From Peribacillus simplex (GTDB taxonomy: Bacteria > Bacillota > Bacilli > Bacillales > DSM-1321), in NCBI RefSeq assembly GCF_900156045.1, contig NZ_FTMX01000007.1:62001-126000 (forward strand): a stretch of DNA of 64,000 nucleotides, written 5' to 3'. Shown here one piece after another: positions 1-8,289 of the stretch (positions within the stretch are counted from its first letter, which is position 1; the number at the start of each line of letters is the position of its first letter). Made by a program: the position numbers and the translations under genes. The notes beneath the pieces were generated by a model. The model was not told where the DNA came from, searched no databases, and was given only the letters and a program-made list of their open reading frames with translations.

Positions 1-164
1 ATGTGGGACAATCCACTTACACTGGAACTCACTTAGAGTTTTCACCAGCTCCTGAAGGGGAAAATGCTGGTCATGACCACGGATCTTCTGATACTGAAGA
101 AAATGATTCCAAGGATTCACACGAGGAACATTCAGAACACAGCAACATGAATCATGATAAATAA
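1..164 (+). CDS. qoxA: Quinol oxidase subunit II, C-terminal end (partial)
   Basis: Only the last 53 codons are present (reading frame starts at base 3, stop TAA at 162-164). The visible tail reads VGQSTYTGTHLEFSPAPEGE and then runs into a His/Glu/Asp/Ser-rich hydrophilic end (residues such as HDHGSSDTEENDSKDSHEEH). This position, directly before a clear qoxB, and the short 'Y-T-G-x-x-L-x-F' segment typical of the end of the periplasmic cupredoxin domain indicate subunit II of the aa3-type menaquinol oxidase. The His-rich acidic tail is longer than I would expect for the family and might bind metal, which is inference. Identification rests mainly on synteny with qoxBCD. Confidence 0.8.
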   Translation, partial: VGQSTYTGTHLEFSPAPEGENAGHDHGSSDTEENDSKDSHEEHSEHSNMNHDK

Positions 165-237
165 GAATTAATTTCGTTCGATAAAACAACTAGGTTTACA
201 AGATAAGGAATATTTTCCTGAAAGGAGTCACAAAAGT

Positions 238-2184
238 ATGGATTACTTTGATCGATTTGCCGTACCTCATCCAAGTCCTGCGATTTATGCATCCATGGTT
301 GCCATTGGTTTAACCATGATTGCGGTTGTTGCCGGAATTACCTATTTTAAAAAATGGGGTTACTTATGGCGTGAGTGGTTAACAACGGTTGACCATAAAC
401 GTATAGGTATCATGTACATCTTGGCAGCACTACTTATGCTTTTCCGTGGTGGCGTCGATGCTCTTATGATGCGTGCTCAAACGGCTATTCCAGATAACGG
501 TCTTTTGGATGGACAGCATTATAATGAGGTATTTACAACACACGGGGTCGTCATGATCCTGTTCATGGCTATGCCATTTATCATTGGGTTAATGAACATT
601 GTTACACCATTACAAGTTGGAGCGCGTGACGTAGCATTCCCACGTCTGAACGCAGTAAGCTTCTGGTTATTCTTCATGGGGGCAATGCTATTTAACATCT
701 CTTTCGTAGTCGGTGGTTCTCCTGATGCAGGCTGGACATCTTACTTCCCGCTGGCAAGTAACGATTTCAGTGAATCAGTAGGTTCGAACTATTACGCGAT
801 TTCACTTCAAATAGCAGGTATCGGTACATTAATGACTGGTATCAACTTTATCGTAACCATCTTGAAAATGAGAGCACCTGGCATGAACTTAATGAAAATG
901 CCAATGTTCACATGGTCTATCTTGATCACAAACTTCATCATCGTTTTCGCTTTCCCTGTATTGACAGTGGCACTTGCGTTGATGACAATGGATCGTCTAT
1001 TCGGAACTCAATTCTTTACGATGGCCAATGGCGGTAGTGATATGCTTTGGGCGAACTTGTTCTGGGTTTGGGGACATCCTGAAGTTTATATAGTAATTCT
1101 TCCAGCTTTCGGTATTTACAGTGAAATTATTTCGACATTTGCACGTCGTAACCTGTACGGGTATAATTCGATGGTTATCTCCATGGTGGCTATTTCTACA
1201 CTATCTTTCATTGTATGGGCTCACCATTTCTATACAATGGGTCACGGTGCAATGGTTAATGGTATCTTCTCGATTACCACGATGGCAATTGCCGTCCCGA
1301 CTGGTGTTAAGATCTTCAACTGGTTGTTCACACTTTGGAAAGGTAAAATCGTATTTACCGTTCCAATGCTATACTCTTTAGCTTTCATTCCGATTTTCAC
1401 GCTCGGTGGGGTAACAGGGGTAATGCTTGCCATGGCAAGTGCTGACTACCAATACCATAATACAATGTTCTTAGTAGCTCACTTCCACTACGTATTGATT
1501 CCAGGTACTGTATTTGCCGTACTTGCCGGTTTTACGTACTGGTGGCCAAAAATGTTCGGTTTCATGTTGAGCGAAAAAATTGGGAAATGGTCGTTCTGGT
1601 TCATTATAGTCGGCTTTAATGTAACATTCTTCCCGATGTTCATCACTGGTTTAGATGGGCAGGCACGTCGTATGTATACGTACTCTGAATCAACAGGGTA
1701 TGGTCCATTGAATATGCTCTCTTTCGTTGGAGCGATTGGCTTGGCAATAGGTTTTGCACTTATTGTGTACAATATCTATTGGAGTACTCGTTATGCATCA
1801 AGAAATATTTCGAACGATCCATGGGATGCGCGTTCTCTAGAGTGGGCTACACATACACCAATCCCTGAATATAACTTTGCAGTTGTACCAACAGTTGATT
1901 CTACAGAAGCATTCTGGGATTCAAAGAAAAAAGGCTTCAAATTATTTGGCGGTAAAGTAGAAAAGATTCATATGCCAAATAACAGTGGCGTGCCGTTTAT
2001 CATGAGCTGTATCTTCTTCGTTTGGGGATTTGCATTGGTATTCAGCATGTGGATCATTGCAATCATTGCAACGATCGGTATCTTTGCTTGTATGATTCAC
2101 CGTTCATTCGAAAAAGATCACGGACGTTATATCTCTGTTGAAGAGATCGAAGAAACTGAAAATAAATTGCGAGGTGCTAAGTAA
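238..2184 (+). CDS. qoxB: Cytochrome aa3 quinol oxidase subunit I
   Basis: Catalytic heme-copper subunit of the terminal menaquinol oxidase, oxidising quinol and reducing O2 while pumping protons across the membrane. The 648-residue length matches the family (about 650). Visible signatures are the low-spin heme His in THGVVMILFMAMPF, the CuB/Tyr cross-link motif WVWGHPEVYIVILP, the two CuB histidines in HHFYTMG, and the heme ligand pair in VAHFHYVL; about 14 hydrophobic helices are evident. The start ATG at 238 has a good GAAAGGAG Shine-Dalgarno. It overlaps qoxC by one base (TAATG), consistent with translational coupling in a qoxABCD operon. Confidence 0.97.
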   Translation: MDYFDRFAVPHPSPAIYASMVAIGLTMIAVVAGITYFKKWGYLWREWLTTVDHKRIGIMYILAALLMLFRGGVDALMMRAQTAIPDNGLLDGQHYNEVFTTHGVVMILFMAMPFIIGLMNIVTPLQVGARDVAFPRLNAVSFWLFFMGAMLFNISFVVGGSPDAGWTSYFPLASNDFSESVGSNYYAISLQIAGIGTLMTGINFIVTILKMRAPGMNLMKMPMFTWSILITNFIIVFAFPVLTVALALMTMDRLFGTQFFTMANGGSDMLWANLFWVWGHPEVYIVILPAFGIYSEIISTFARRNLYGYNSMVISMVAISTLSFIVWAHHFYTMGHGAMVNGIFSITTMAIAVPTGVKIFNWLFTLWKGKIVFTVPMLYSLAFIPIFTLGGVTGVMLAMASADYQYHNTMFLVAHFHYVLIPGTVFAVLAGFTYWWPKMFGFMLSEKIGKWSFWFIIVGFNVTFFPMFITGLDGQARRMYTYSESTGYGPLNMLSFVGAIGLAIGFALIVYNIYWSTRYASRNISNDPWDARSLEWATHTPIPEYNFAVVPTVDSTEAFWDSKKKGFKLFGGKVEKIHMPNNSGVPFIMSCIFFVWGFALVFSMWIIAIIATIGIFACMIHRSFEKDHGRYISVEEIEETENKLRGAK

Positions 2185-2780
2185 TGAAAATAGATAACTC
2201 GCTGCCACTAGAATATAGCACGGAAGAAAATCGCTTAAAGATTTTTGGGTTCTGGATTTTCCTTGGGGCAGAAATAGCTCTTTTCGCTACACTGTTCGCC
2301 ACTTATTTTGTATTAGTTGATGGTACTGGAAATGGTCCAACAGGGGAACATCTTTTTAAAGTCCCAACCCTAATGTTTCAAACAATCTTTCTTTTAACTA
2401 GTAGTTTTACCATAGGTCTTGGAATTAATGCAATGAGACTTGGCAGGCAGAAAGCAACGATTGGTTTCTTCATTATCACCCTTATTCTTGGTTTAGGCTT
2501 CTTAGGAGTCGAAATTTATGAATTCGTGGAGTATGTACATGAAGGAGCAACGATTCAAACAAGTGCTTTCTTATCTAGTTTGTTCACATTACTAGGTACG
2601 CATGGAGCTCACGTTACACTTGGTTTATTCTGGGGAACCTTCATCATCTTGCAAATTAAAAAGCGCGGTATGACTCCACAAACAACAAACAAGGCTTTCA
2701 TCTTTTCACTTTACTGGCATTTCTTGGACGTTGTCTGGATTTTCATCTTCAGTTTCGTCTACCTGAAAGGAATGATGTAA
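2184..2780 (+). CDS. qoxC: Cytochrome aa3 quinol oxidase subunit III
   Basis: Subunit III of the heme-copper quinol oxidase, 198 residues with five or more membrane helices. The family features are seen in FWIFLGAEIALFATLFATYF near residue 25, the conserved Glu in a membrane helix (FLGVEIYEFVEYVHEG) and the C-terminal YWHFLDVVWIFIF signature. Its ATG shares the final A of the qoxB stop, and only one base separates its stop from qoxD. Subunit III stabilises subunit I and is thought to support sustained proton uptake. Length and motifs leave little room for another assignment. Confidence 0.96.
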   Translation: MKIDNSLPLEYSTEENRLKIFGFWIFLGAEIALFATLFATYFVLVDGTGNGPTGEHLFKVPTLMFQTIFLLTSSFTIGLGINAMRLGRQKATIGFFIITLILGLGFLGVEIYEFVEYVHEGATIQTSAFLSSLFTLLGTHGAHVTLGLFWGTFIILQIKKRGMTPQTTNKAFIFSLYWHFLDVVWIFIFSFVYLKGMM

Positions 2781-2781
2781 T

Positions 2782-3066
2782 ATGAAAGAATTATTCCCAC
2801 GGGGTCAAGTTATGGGATTTGCTTTTTCGCTAGTTCTGACTTTGGTCGCACTATCAGTTATTGTGTTTGATCTCTCGCTTAAAATGGCTGTGATCATCCT
2901 ACTTGTTACAGCTTTCATGCAAGCAGCACTTCAATTTGTTATGTTCATGCATGCAGGAGAGTCTGAAGATAAAGCATCGATTTACACAAACGTTTATTAC
3001 GGATTGTTCGTTGCATTGGTTACAATTTTCGGTACATTGCTAACAATGGTTTGGGGATATCAATAA
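2782..3066 (+). CDS. qoxD: Cytochrome aa3 quinol oxidase subunit IV
   Basis: Small membrane subunit of the quinol oxidase, 94 residues with three hydrophobic helices (about residues 10-30, 36-57 and 70-92). It starts one base after the qoxC stop, the last gene of the operon, and is followed by a clear terminator. The segment QAALQFVMFMHAGES is characteristic of cytochrome o/aa3 quinol oxidase subunit IV. It lacks the hydrophilic N-terminal extension that makes the B. subtilis protein (about 124 residues) longer, so it represents the compact form. The role is assembly or stability of the complex, based on family knowledge. Confidence 0.93.
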   Translation: MKELFPRGQVMGFAFSLVLTLVALSVIVFDLSLKMAVIILLVTAFMQAALQFVMFMHAGESEDKASIYTNVYYGLFVALVTIFGTLLTMVWGYQ

Positions 3067-3080
3067 TCCATTCCGGAAAA

Positions 3081-3111
3081 ACTGGGCGTCTTGATGACGC
3101 CCGGTTTTTTT
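3081..3111 (+). terminator. Rho-independent terminator of qoxABCD
   Basis: GGGCGTC / GACGCCC stem with a short TTGAT-type loop followed by seven T residues, 15 bases after the qoxD stop. Confidence 0.9.
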
Positions 3112-3359
3112 GTATTTAATTAATAATATATCGCTCTGTCCACTTCATACTTTGTGGATGAACCCACCATGTTTAGTATAACCATTCCGGAACATAATAT
3201 TTATAATGGAAAAATTTCCTGATTTCGAAGCGTGGCGGTGCGTTCAAGTGCAATGTTTTACAAAAGTAAAACGTTAATAGAACATACACATTTTCTAAGA
3301 AAAACTGTCAGACCTTTTGATATAATAAGCGATATAAGTAATTTATAAACGTTGCGCAG

Positions 3360-3818
3360 ATGATAAAATTGACATTGCCGGTCTTGATATTGACCATCTT
3401 CTTAAGTTTGTTAAAAATATTGGTTTCCTGTCTTCCAACCGATGCAGTTAATTGGATTATCAGCAAATTTAAAATACACTCAGAAATTAGTGACGAGAAT
3501 GCGATCGTAACCTTTGACGGAAAACGTTTGGAAGGTGAAGAAAAAATACAAGTCATTAATTATTTTATTTACGCTAGGTTTTTGAAAAAAAATCATATAT
3601 TCCCAGGGAACGAGCAATTGTTTTTACATCCAGAGAACAGTGGGACCCCATTGGTCATTGATACTAAAAGAAGCCCAAAGGATGTTAGGTTATTTGTGTA
3701 CATTTACAATGACCACGTGGATGTAGTTAAACAGTACAAGAAGAAAGTCATTTCTTATAGTCTGCTTTCAGATAGCCTCCAAGAGCGTTCCGTGCCATTA
3801 ATAAGAAATTTAGTTTAA
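3360..3818 (+). CDS. yfmQ: YfmQ-family protein of unknown function
   Basis: A 152-residue protein with one N-terminal hydrophobic segment (about residues 5-24) and a soluble remainder. The block HPENSGTPLVIDTKRSPKDV, followed by YNDHVDVVKQYKKKVISYSLLSDSLQ, is what I recognise from the Bacillus YfmQ family, which has no assigned function. The protein is probably membrane-anchored with the conserved domain on one face, which is inference. No clear Shine-Dalgarno precedes ATG 3360, and the start is chosen because the hydrophobic N-terminus begins there. It stands alone between two terminators, so it is likely monocistronic. Confidence 0.72.
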   Translation: MIKLTLPVLILTIFLSLLKILVSCLPTDAVNWIISKFKIHSEISDENAIVTFDGKRLEGEEKIQVINYFIYARFLKKNHIFPGNEQLFLHPENSGTPLVIDTKRSPKDVRLFVYIYNDHVDVVKQYKKKVISYSLLSDSLQERSVPLIRNLV

Positions 3819-3824
3819 TAGAAA

Positions 3825-3850
3825 AAGACGGTCTCTTTAAGGACCGTCTT
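3825..3850 (+). terminator. Terminator after the yfmQ-like gene
   Basis: Perfect stem AAGACGGTC / GACCGTCTT with a short loop, directly after the stop codon. It abuts the dispersed repeat, and a comparable hairpin borders the second repeat copy at 8443-8482. Confidence 0.75.
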
Positions 3851-4035
3851 AGACTGTAGACAATTTAACCGTTAATTTCCACTCCAGGCACTAGCTTTCC
3901 GCGGGTGGTCCCGTGAGCCTCCTCGGCGCCTTTGCGCCTGTAGGGTCTCCCTTGGACTCGCTTTTCCCGCAGGAGTCTCGTAACCTCCGTTCCAATTAAC
4001 TTTATATAGAACCCTTTTGTCTACAAACTGAGACC
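3851..4035 (-). repeat. Dispersed GC-rich repeat, copy 1
   Basis: An island of GC-rich sequence in an AT-rich intergenic region. Read on the minus strand it contains GACTCCTGCGGGAAAAG, GCCGAGGAGGC and CCCGCGGAAA blocks in the same order and spacing as the second copy at 8290-8500 on the plus strand. Flanks include TAGACAA and its inverted partner TTGTCTA near the two ends (about 3856 and 4019). No open frame is sensible here. Repeats of this type recur through genomes of several Bacillus relatives; the mobilisation mechanism is not visible from this sequence. Confidence 0.75.
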
Positions 4036-4203
4036 ATTTTTAATGCATTTTTTAAAAAATCTAGTAAACAAACTGACGTCTTAATTTTAGTATCTTTTGA
4101 AAAAAACAATTAAAAGTGTTTTTAAGTAGGAGGGAATTGCTGCAAGAGGGTCTTTAATCGTGCATATGAAAAATATTTTGGATAGTATTTGTATTTAAGG
4201 TAA

Positions 4204-4238
4204 TAAAAAAGCAGGTATCTATTGCGATGCCTGCCTTT
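4204..4238 (-). terminator. Terminator of the small stress-protein gene
   Basis: Minus-strand stem GCAGGCAT / ATACCTGC (one G-T pair) followed by TTTTTTA, beginning four bases after the stop of the gene at 4239-4373. Confidence 0.8.
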
Positions 4239-4373
4239 TTATGCCTTCCATTGTTTTTCAACCTGATGAAGCGCTTGTTGTAAAATTACTTCATGATCTG
4301 TATCCGGTTTAGTAAGGACGTTAGTTTGATAAGATTTTCCTTGAAAATCAACTGTTACTGTAACTTTTACCAT
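4239..4373 (-). CDS. Small BA3454-like stress response protein
   Basis: A 44-residue protein, MVKVTVTVDFQGKSYQTNVL at the N-terminus, predicted as beta strands followed by a helix (residues 26-42). I chose the internal ATG at 4373 because AGAAAGGAAAG lies at proper spacing upstream; the frame extends further upstream but that part has no ribosome binding site and no recognisable sequence. The pattern resembles the small Bacillus proteins annotated as BA3454-family stress response proteins, whose function is unknown. It is monocistronic and has its own terminator. The family match is from memory and moderately certain. Confidence 0.6.
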   Translation of the reverse strand: MVKVTVTVDFQGKSYQTNVLTKPDTDHEVILQQALHQVEKQWKA

Positions 4374-4562
4374 TATGCATCTTTCCTTTCTTATTTCAGA
4401 ATTAAATGATGTGGTTGTACCTATTTCTTTAATACCCGTTGCAGAGGATTTTTCAAACATTTCAAAAGCGGTAAAAACTAAAGAATTAATATTCAAAATT
4501 ATCTGATATTTTTAGGGGAGTGTCAACACTTTTTTTTACCACCATATTTCTGGGCAAAATAC

Positions 4563-4604
4563 AAAACGACCTGGCTTGTAATCATGACAGCCGGGTCGTT
4601 TTTG
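4563..4604. terminator. Terminator downstream of the EamA transporter
   Basis: Stem ACGACCTGGCT / AGCCGGGTCGT (one mismatch as DNA, G-T in RNA) with A and T runs on opposite sides, so it could act in both directions. It lies 15 bases beyond the minus-strand gene ending at 4619. Confidence 0.8.
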
Positions 4605-4618
4605 TAAATGAACTATAT

Positions 4619-5455
4619 TCATATTTTAGTCAAGATAATGCCGATCAATGCTGCAAGTACGCCGGCAATTTGATAGTTTTTTAGTTTTTCCTTGAATAAA
4701 TAACATCCTGCGAATACGACAACTAAACAGTTCAGGCTGACGACAGGGAATATGATGCTTGCGATGCCGGTGTTCAACGCAAAGAAATAACATCCATAGC
4801 CTATAGTGCTTAAAAGGCCTACTAAGGAACCGATTTTGACTTCCGGTAGCTTGATTTTTTCCTTTTTAAAGGCCAGAGCCGAAAGAAGATAAAGAGTTCC
4901 GCCTCCATACATTGATACCAGGATATCAAGGGAATTTAAATGAAGACGTGTTGATGTCGTCATAAGAACCCCGAGTACACCAAAAGATAAAATGGATAAT
5001 AATGTGTGCATCATCCAAGGGAAATATTGATGGTTACCTTTAGCATTGGGTGTATACTGAATGACTAATGTAGCGAGAAACATGCAGACGATTCCAGTCC
5101 ATTGCAAAGTAGAAATATGTTCGTGAAAAATTAAAGCTGCACAGAGAATGGGGAATATTGCATTCGCTGCGATTAATGGAGATGTCAAGCTTGCCGGCCC
5201 TTTTTCAAAGGCGCTTGCCATCTGAATATTACCATTAGCGTTCAGTACCCCAATGGCTCCACCAAGCATGATGGACAGCCAGTTAAACTGTAAACCATCC
5301 ACAAATAATCCATAAGATATGGCCAAAATAAAAGCTGAAAAATAAAAGAAAAATTGGATATGTACTTTTGAGTAACCCTTTCCGCTACTCCATTTAAAAA
5401 TGCTGTTATTGATTCCGAAACATAAACTAGTGATGAGGGCTGCAAAAATCCACAT
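4619..5455 (-). CDS. EamA/DMT-family membrane transporter
   Basis: A 278-residue polytopic protein with about ten hydrophobic helices arranged as two repeated EamA halves (roughly residues 1-135 and 145-278). Typical features are the second-half GxxxxxLIGIILTKI end and the internal motif PASLTSPLIAANAIFPILCA, resembling the first-half EamA helix 4 region. Substrate cannot be predicted. I prefer the ATG at 5455 (MWIFAALITS) over 5476, because AAGGAAGAG sits nine bases before it and the hydrophobic helix starts immediately. It is transcribed alone, divergently from the preQ1-controlled queF gene; both promoters must lie in the 5456-5600 region. Confidence 0.8.
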   Translation of the reverse strand: MWIFAALITSLCFGINNSIFKWSSGKGYSKVHIQFFFYFSAFILAISYGLFVDGLQFNWLSIMLGGAIGVLNANGNIQMASAFEKGPASLTSPLIAANAIFPILCAALIFHEHISTLQWTGIVCMFLATLVIQYTPNAKGNHQYFPWMMHTLLSILSFGVLGVLMTTSTRLHLNSLDILVSMYGGGTLYLLSALAFKKEKIKLPEVKIGSLVGLLSTIGYGCYFFALNTGIASIIFPVVSLNCLVVVFAGCYLFKEKLKNYQIAGVLAALIGIILTKI

Positions 5456-5606
5456 TGACGTAATCTCTTCCTTCATGTAGGATAAACTTCTTCTACATTT
5501 TAAGCTGAATGCATGCAGGAATCAAACCAAATTTAAAAAGTATGATTGACAGATCAGATATTTTTTTCTATATTTACTATGACAATTTTAAAATATTTCC
5601 CGATAA

Positions 5607-5645
5607 ACGGGAGAGGTTCATAGCATCACCCTCTTAAAAAAACTA
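5607..5645 (+). promoter_or_regulatory. PreQ1-I riboswitch
   Basis: The segment GAGAGGTTCATAGCATCACC followed by CTCTTAAAAAAACTA matches the class I preQ1 aptamer: P1 stem AGAGG/CCTCT-type pairing, short loop with the binding cytosine, and the A-rich tail that forms the pseudoknot. It precedes queF, which acts directly on preQ0 to make preQ1. Binding of preQ1 would favour the terminator at 5670-5700. Confidence 0.92.
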
Positions 5646-5669
5646 TGGCTTTGATATTTTTCGCGAATC

Positions 5670-5700
5670 AACCATATCTTTGAGGAGATATGGTTTTTGT
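5670..5700 (+). terminator. Riboswitch-controlled terminator before queF
   Basis: Perfect nine-pair stem ACCATATCT / AGATATGGT, loop TTGAGG, then a T run. It sits between the preQ1 aptamer and the queF ribosome binding site, as expected for transcription attenuation. Confidence 0.85.
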
Positions 5701-5756
5701 TATATAGAGGCCCATTTTATGAATCTCCCTGAAACGTGGGATTAGGAGGACTTTTA

Positions 5757-6257
5757 ATGTCTGGAAGAAAAGAAGAAGAATTAAAAAAAGATATCACGCT
5801 GCTTGGGAATCAAGGAACAAAATATACATTCGACTATGCGCCTGAGATCCTTGAGTCATTCGATAACAAGCATCCGAACCGGGATTATTTCGTCAAATTC
5901 AATTGCCCGGAATTCACTAGCTTATGTCCGATAACGGGCCAGCCGGACTTTGCAACCATTTACATCAGCTATATTCCAAGTGTGAAAATGGTGGAAAGCA
6001 AATCTTTGAAACTTTATTTATTCAGCTTCCGCAATCACGGTGATTTCCATGAAGACTGCATGAACATCATCATGAATGATTTAATCGAATTGATGGATCC
6101 AAAATATATTGAAGTCTGGGGCAAGTTTACACCTAGGGGCGGAATTTCCATCGACCCTTACACGAATTATGGGAAACCAGGTACGAAGTATGAGGAAATG
6201 GCGGATTACCGCTTGATGAACCATGACTTATACCCGGAAACCGTGGATAATCGCTAA
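5757..6257 (+). CDS. queF: NADPH-dependent 7-cyano-7-deazaguanine reductase
   Basis: Reduces preQ0 to preQ1 in queuosine biosynthesis. The 166-residue length matches the unimodular QueF family (B. subtilis protein 165). The active-site block [19 protein letters not shown] gives the nucleophilic Cys57 and proton-donor Asp64, and [20 protein letters not shown] is the characteristic substrate-binding motif of the T-fold. I chose ATG 5757 because AGGAGG lies seven bases upstream; the upstream in-frame extension carries no signal. Control by the preQ1-I riboswitch just upstream fits negative feedback by its product. The other queuosine genes (queC, queD, queE) are not in the window. Confidence 0.97.
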   Translation: MSGRKEEELKKDITLLGNQGTKYTFDYAPEILESFDNKHPNRDYFVKFNCPEFTSLCPITGQPDFATIYISYIPSVKMVESKSLKLYLFSFRNHGDFHEDCMNIIMNDLIELMDPKYIEVWGKFTPRGGISIDPYTNYGKPGTKYEEMADYRLMNHDLYPETVDNR

Positions 6258-6266
6258 AGAATAGGA

Positions 6267-6298
6267 GAGACAATGGGCAAATGCCCGTTGTCTTTTTT
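6267..6298 (+). terminator. Terminator of queF
   Basis: GACAATGGGCA / TGCCCGTTGTC stem with an AA loop followed by six T residues, starting ten bases after the queF stop. Confidence 0.92.
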
Positions 6299-6460
6299 AG
6301 TTTTTTAGCCATTCTCGATCAGCGGTTTTGTTGTTTTGTCCTTTTTAAAAATACAAATGTCCTTCAGCAATGGAATTTACACTTGATTGTTTCGGGAAAA
6401 AGCGTAATAATAAGGAGAGATAATTTTGACAGAATATTTACGAAAATAGGGGTTGTCGAG

Positions 6461-7807
6461 ATGAAAGTTGCTAAGTTTGGTGGAAGTTCACTTGCGTCAG
6501 GTGAACAGTTGAAAAAGGTATTCGAAATTGTTGTTTCTGATCCAGAGAGGAAGATTGTAGTCGTTTCGGCTCCGGGGAAACGCAATTCCGATGATATAAA
6601 GGTGACGGATTTATTGATTGAAGCTGCGGAACAGCAGCTGCGCGGGGATAACGGAGAGCATTTGATAGAAGATGTCGTATCCCGCTATGCGAGCATTGCT
6701 GAAGAACTGAATATATCCGAGAGTGTCGTCACTGGGATTCATGAAAATTTAATGGCACTGTTGCATGCAGACCAAACTAACCCGAAGCGCTATTTGGATA
6801 CCTTGAAGGCCAGTGGCGAGGATAATAATGCGAAGCTGGTCGCAGGTTATTTCCAAAGCCTTGGAGTAGAGGCGCAGTATATAAATCCGAAGAAGGCTGG
6901 CTTGATCGTAACGGATGAAGGTGGATTTACCAAGGTGCTGCCAGAGTCTTATGATCGGTTATATGCTCTGCGTGATGAGCCTGGAATCATAGTATTCCCA
7001 GGGTTCTTCGGATATACGTTAGATGGTGATGTTTTAACCTTCTCAAGAAGCGGTTCCGATATTACTGGTTCGATTCTTGCGAATGGGGTCAAAGCTGATT
7101 TGTATGAGAACTTTACGGACGTGGATGCCGTTTATGCGGTGAATCCAAATGTGGTTTCCAATCCAAAGGGAATCCGGGAATTAACTTATCGTGAAATGCG
7201 TGAGCTTTCTTATGCAGGTTTCTCGGTATTTCATGATGAGGCGCTGATTCCTGCATTCCGTGCGGGAATACCTGTCCATATTCAGAATACGAACAATCCG
7301 GCGGCACAAGGGACCCGCATTGTGAGTACACGGGATAATACGAACGGGCCGGTTATTGGCATTGCAAGTGATAAAGGATTTTGCAGTATTTACATTAGCA
7401 AATATTTGATGAACAGGGAAGTTGGTTTTGGCCGGAAACTGCTGCACATCCTCGAAGATTATGGAGTTTCATATGAGCATATTCCATCAGGCATCGATGA
7501 TGTGACGCTTATTCTAAGGCAGGACCAGATGAAGGGTGAGGCCGAGAAGAAAATCATTTCACGAATCAAGAAAGAGCTTCATGCTGATGAAGTGAATGTT
7601 GAGCATGATCTTGCCTTGATCATGGTTGTAGGGGAAGGAATGCGCCATAATGTCGGAACAACGGCAAGAGCGTCAAAAGCCTTGGCCGAAGCGAAGGTGA
7701 ATATCGAGATGATCAACCAAGGCTCTTCGGAGGTAAGTATGATGTTCGGTGTGAAAGGGCATAACGAAGAGACGGCAATTCAGGCATTATATCACGAGTT
7801 CTTTTGA
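6461..7807 (+). CDS. yclM: Aspartate kinase (YclM/aspartokinase III type)
   Basis: Phosphorylates aspartate, the first step to lysine, threonine and methionine. The N-terminal kinase signature VAKFGGSSLASGEQ (residues 3-16), the SRSGSDITGS motif and the FTDVDAVY segment are diagnostic; two C-terminal ACT domains (about residues 305-445) provide allosteric control. At 448 residues it matches the monofunctional YclM class, which in B. subtilis responds to lysine plus threonine, rather than the DapG or LysC alpha/beta types. ATG 6461 is used because the kinase motif begins immediately; the 180-base in-frame extension overlaps the queF terminator and is not coding. No lysine riboswitch precedes it. 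Confidence 0.95.
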   Translation: MKVAKFGGSSLASGEQLKKVFEIVVSDPERKIVVVSAPGKRNSDDIKVTDLLIEAAEQQLRGDNGEHLIEDVVSRYASIAEELNISESVVTGIHENLMALLHADQTNPKRYLDTLKASGEDNNAKLVAGYFQSLGVEAQYINPKKAGLIVTDEGGFTKVLPESYDRLYALRDEPGIIVFPGFFGYTLDGDVLTFSRSGSDITGSILANGVKADLYENFTDVDAVYAVNPNVVSNPKGIRELTYREMRELSYAGFSVFHDEALIPAFRAGIPVHIQNTNNPAAQGTRIVSTRDNTNGPVIGIASDKGFCSIYISKYLMNREVGFGRKLLHILEDYGVSYEHIPSGIDDVTLILRQDQMKGEAEKKIISRIKKELHADEVNVEHDLALIMVVGEGMRHNVGTTARASKALAEAKVNIEMINQGSSEVSMMFGVKGHNEETAIQALYHEFF

Positions 7808-7821
7808 GTATGATAGTTTAG

Positions 7822-7850
7822 GGACCTCCTTTTAGAAGGGGGTTTTTTGT
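7822..7850 (+). terminator. Probable terminator of yclM
   Basis: Imperfect stem ACCTCCTT / AAGGGGGT followed by six T residues shortly after the yclM stop. The stem contains two imperfect pairs. Confidence 0.65.
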
Positions 7851-7903
7851 GATTAATCTTTTAGTCATTACATACGGCTAGTGGACTTTTCATCTGGTTC
7901 TTT

Positions 7904-8062
7904 ATGATAGTGGCAATGACCGTGGGGGAATCATTCCAAGCTAACAGACGCGCTGTAGGGTTCAGGAAGCCTGTCTTAATTCAATACCCATTCATCAAGT
8001 GGCTAAAGCAATTTGAGGGGAACGGAGTCGACGCTCTTGAAACGGATAAAAAGGGGCGTCCA
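7904..8062 (+). pseudogene. IS3/IS150-type transposase relic (OrfA helix-turn-helix)
   Basis: The translated stretch ending in IKWLKQFEGNGVDALETDKK followed by GRPT has the pattern of the OrfA helix-turn-helix segment of IS150-like elements (W-x-K-x-[FY]-x-x-x-G-x-x-[AG]-L, then KGRP). Only about 50 residues remain, with no intact N-terminus, no OrfB and no visible terminal inverted repeats. It runs into the oppositely oriented IS1182-type relic, with which it shares its last few bases. I consider it a decayed fragment and not an expressed gene. Confidence 0.55.
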
Positions 8063-8213
8063 ACCTCTGAATACTTTTCTTTCACCAAATCATAAATGAA
8101 AGAGATGTCAATGGCGAATCAAGTTTACGGGCCAAATGATTCACTTGCACAAATTGATTTAAAGTAATCACTTCGAGTTGACCTTGCTGAATAGAATCAT
8201 GTTTAGAAAGCAT
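8053..8213 (-). pseudogene. IS1182-type transposase relic, frameshifted
   Basis: On the minus strand an ATG at 8213 opens MLSKHDSIQQGQLEVITLNQ then FVQVNHLARKLDSPLT, closely resembling the N-terminus of IS1182-family transposases. After a frameshift near 8115 the neighbouring frame continues ISFIYDLVKEKYSEVGRP, which is the next conserved block of the same family. Everything after GRP is missing. The frameshift and truncation mark it as a dead remnant. Family assignment is from motif memory. Confidence 0.65.
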
Positions 8214-8289
8214 CCTTATCATCTCAAGTTTAATACTTCTATATCATACAAAAAAGAATGTAGGAATAAGTTCTATCTATATGTTAAAA

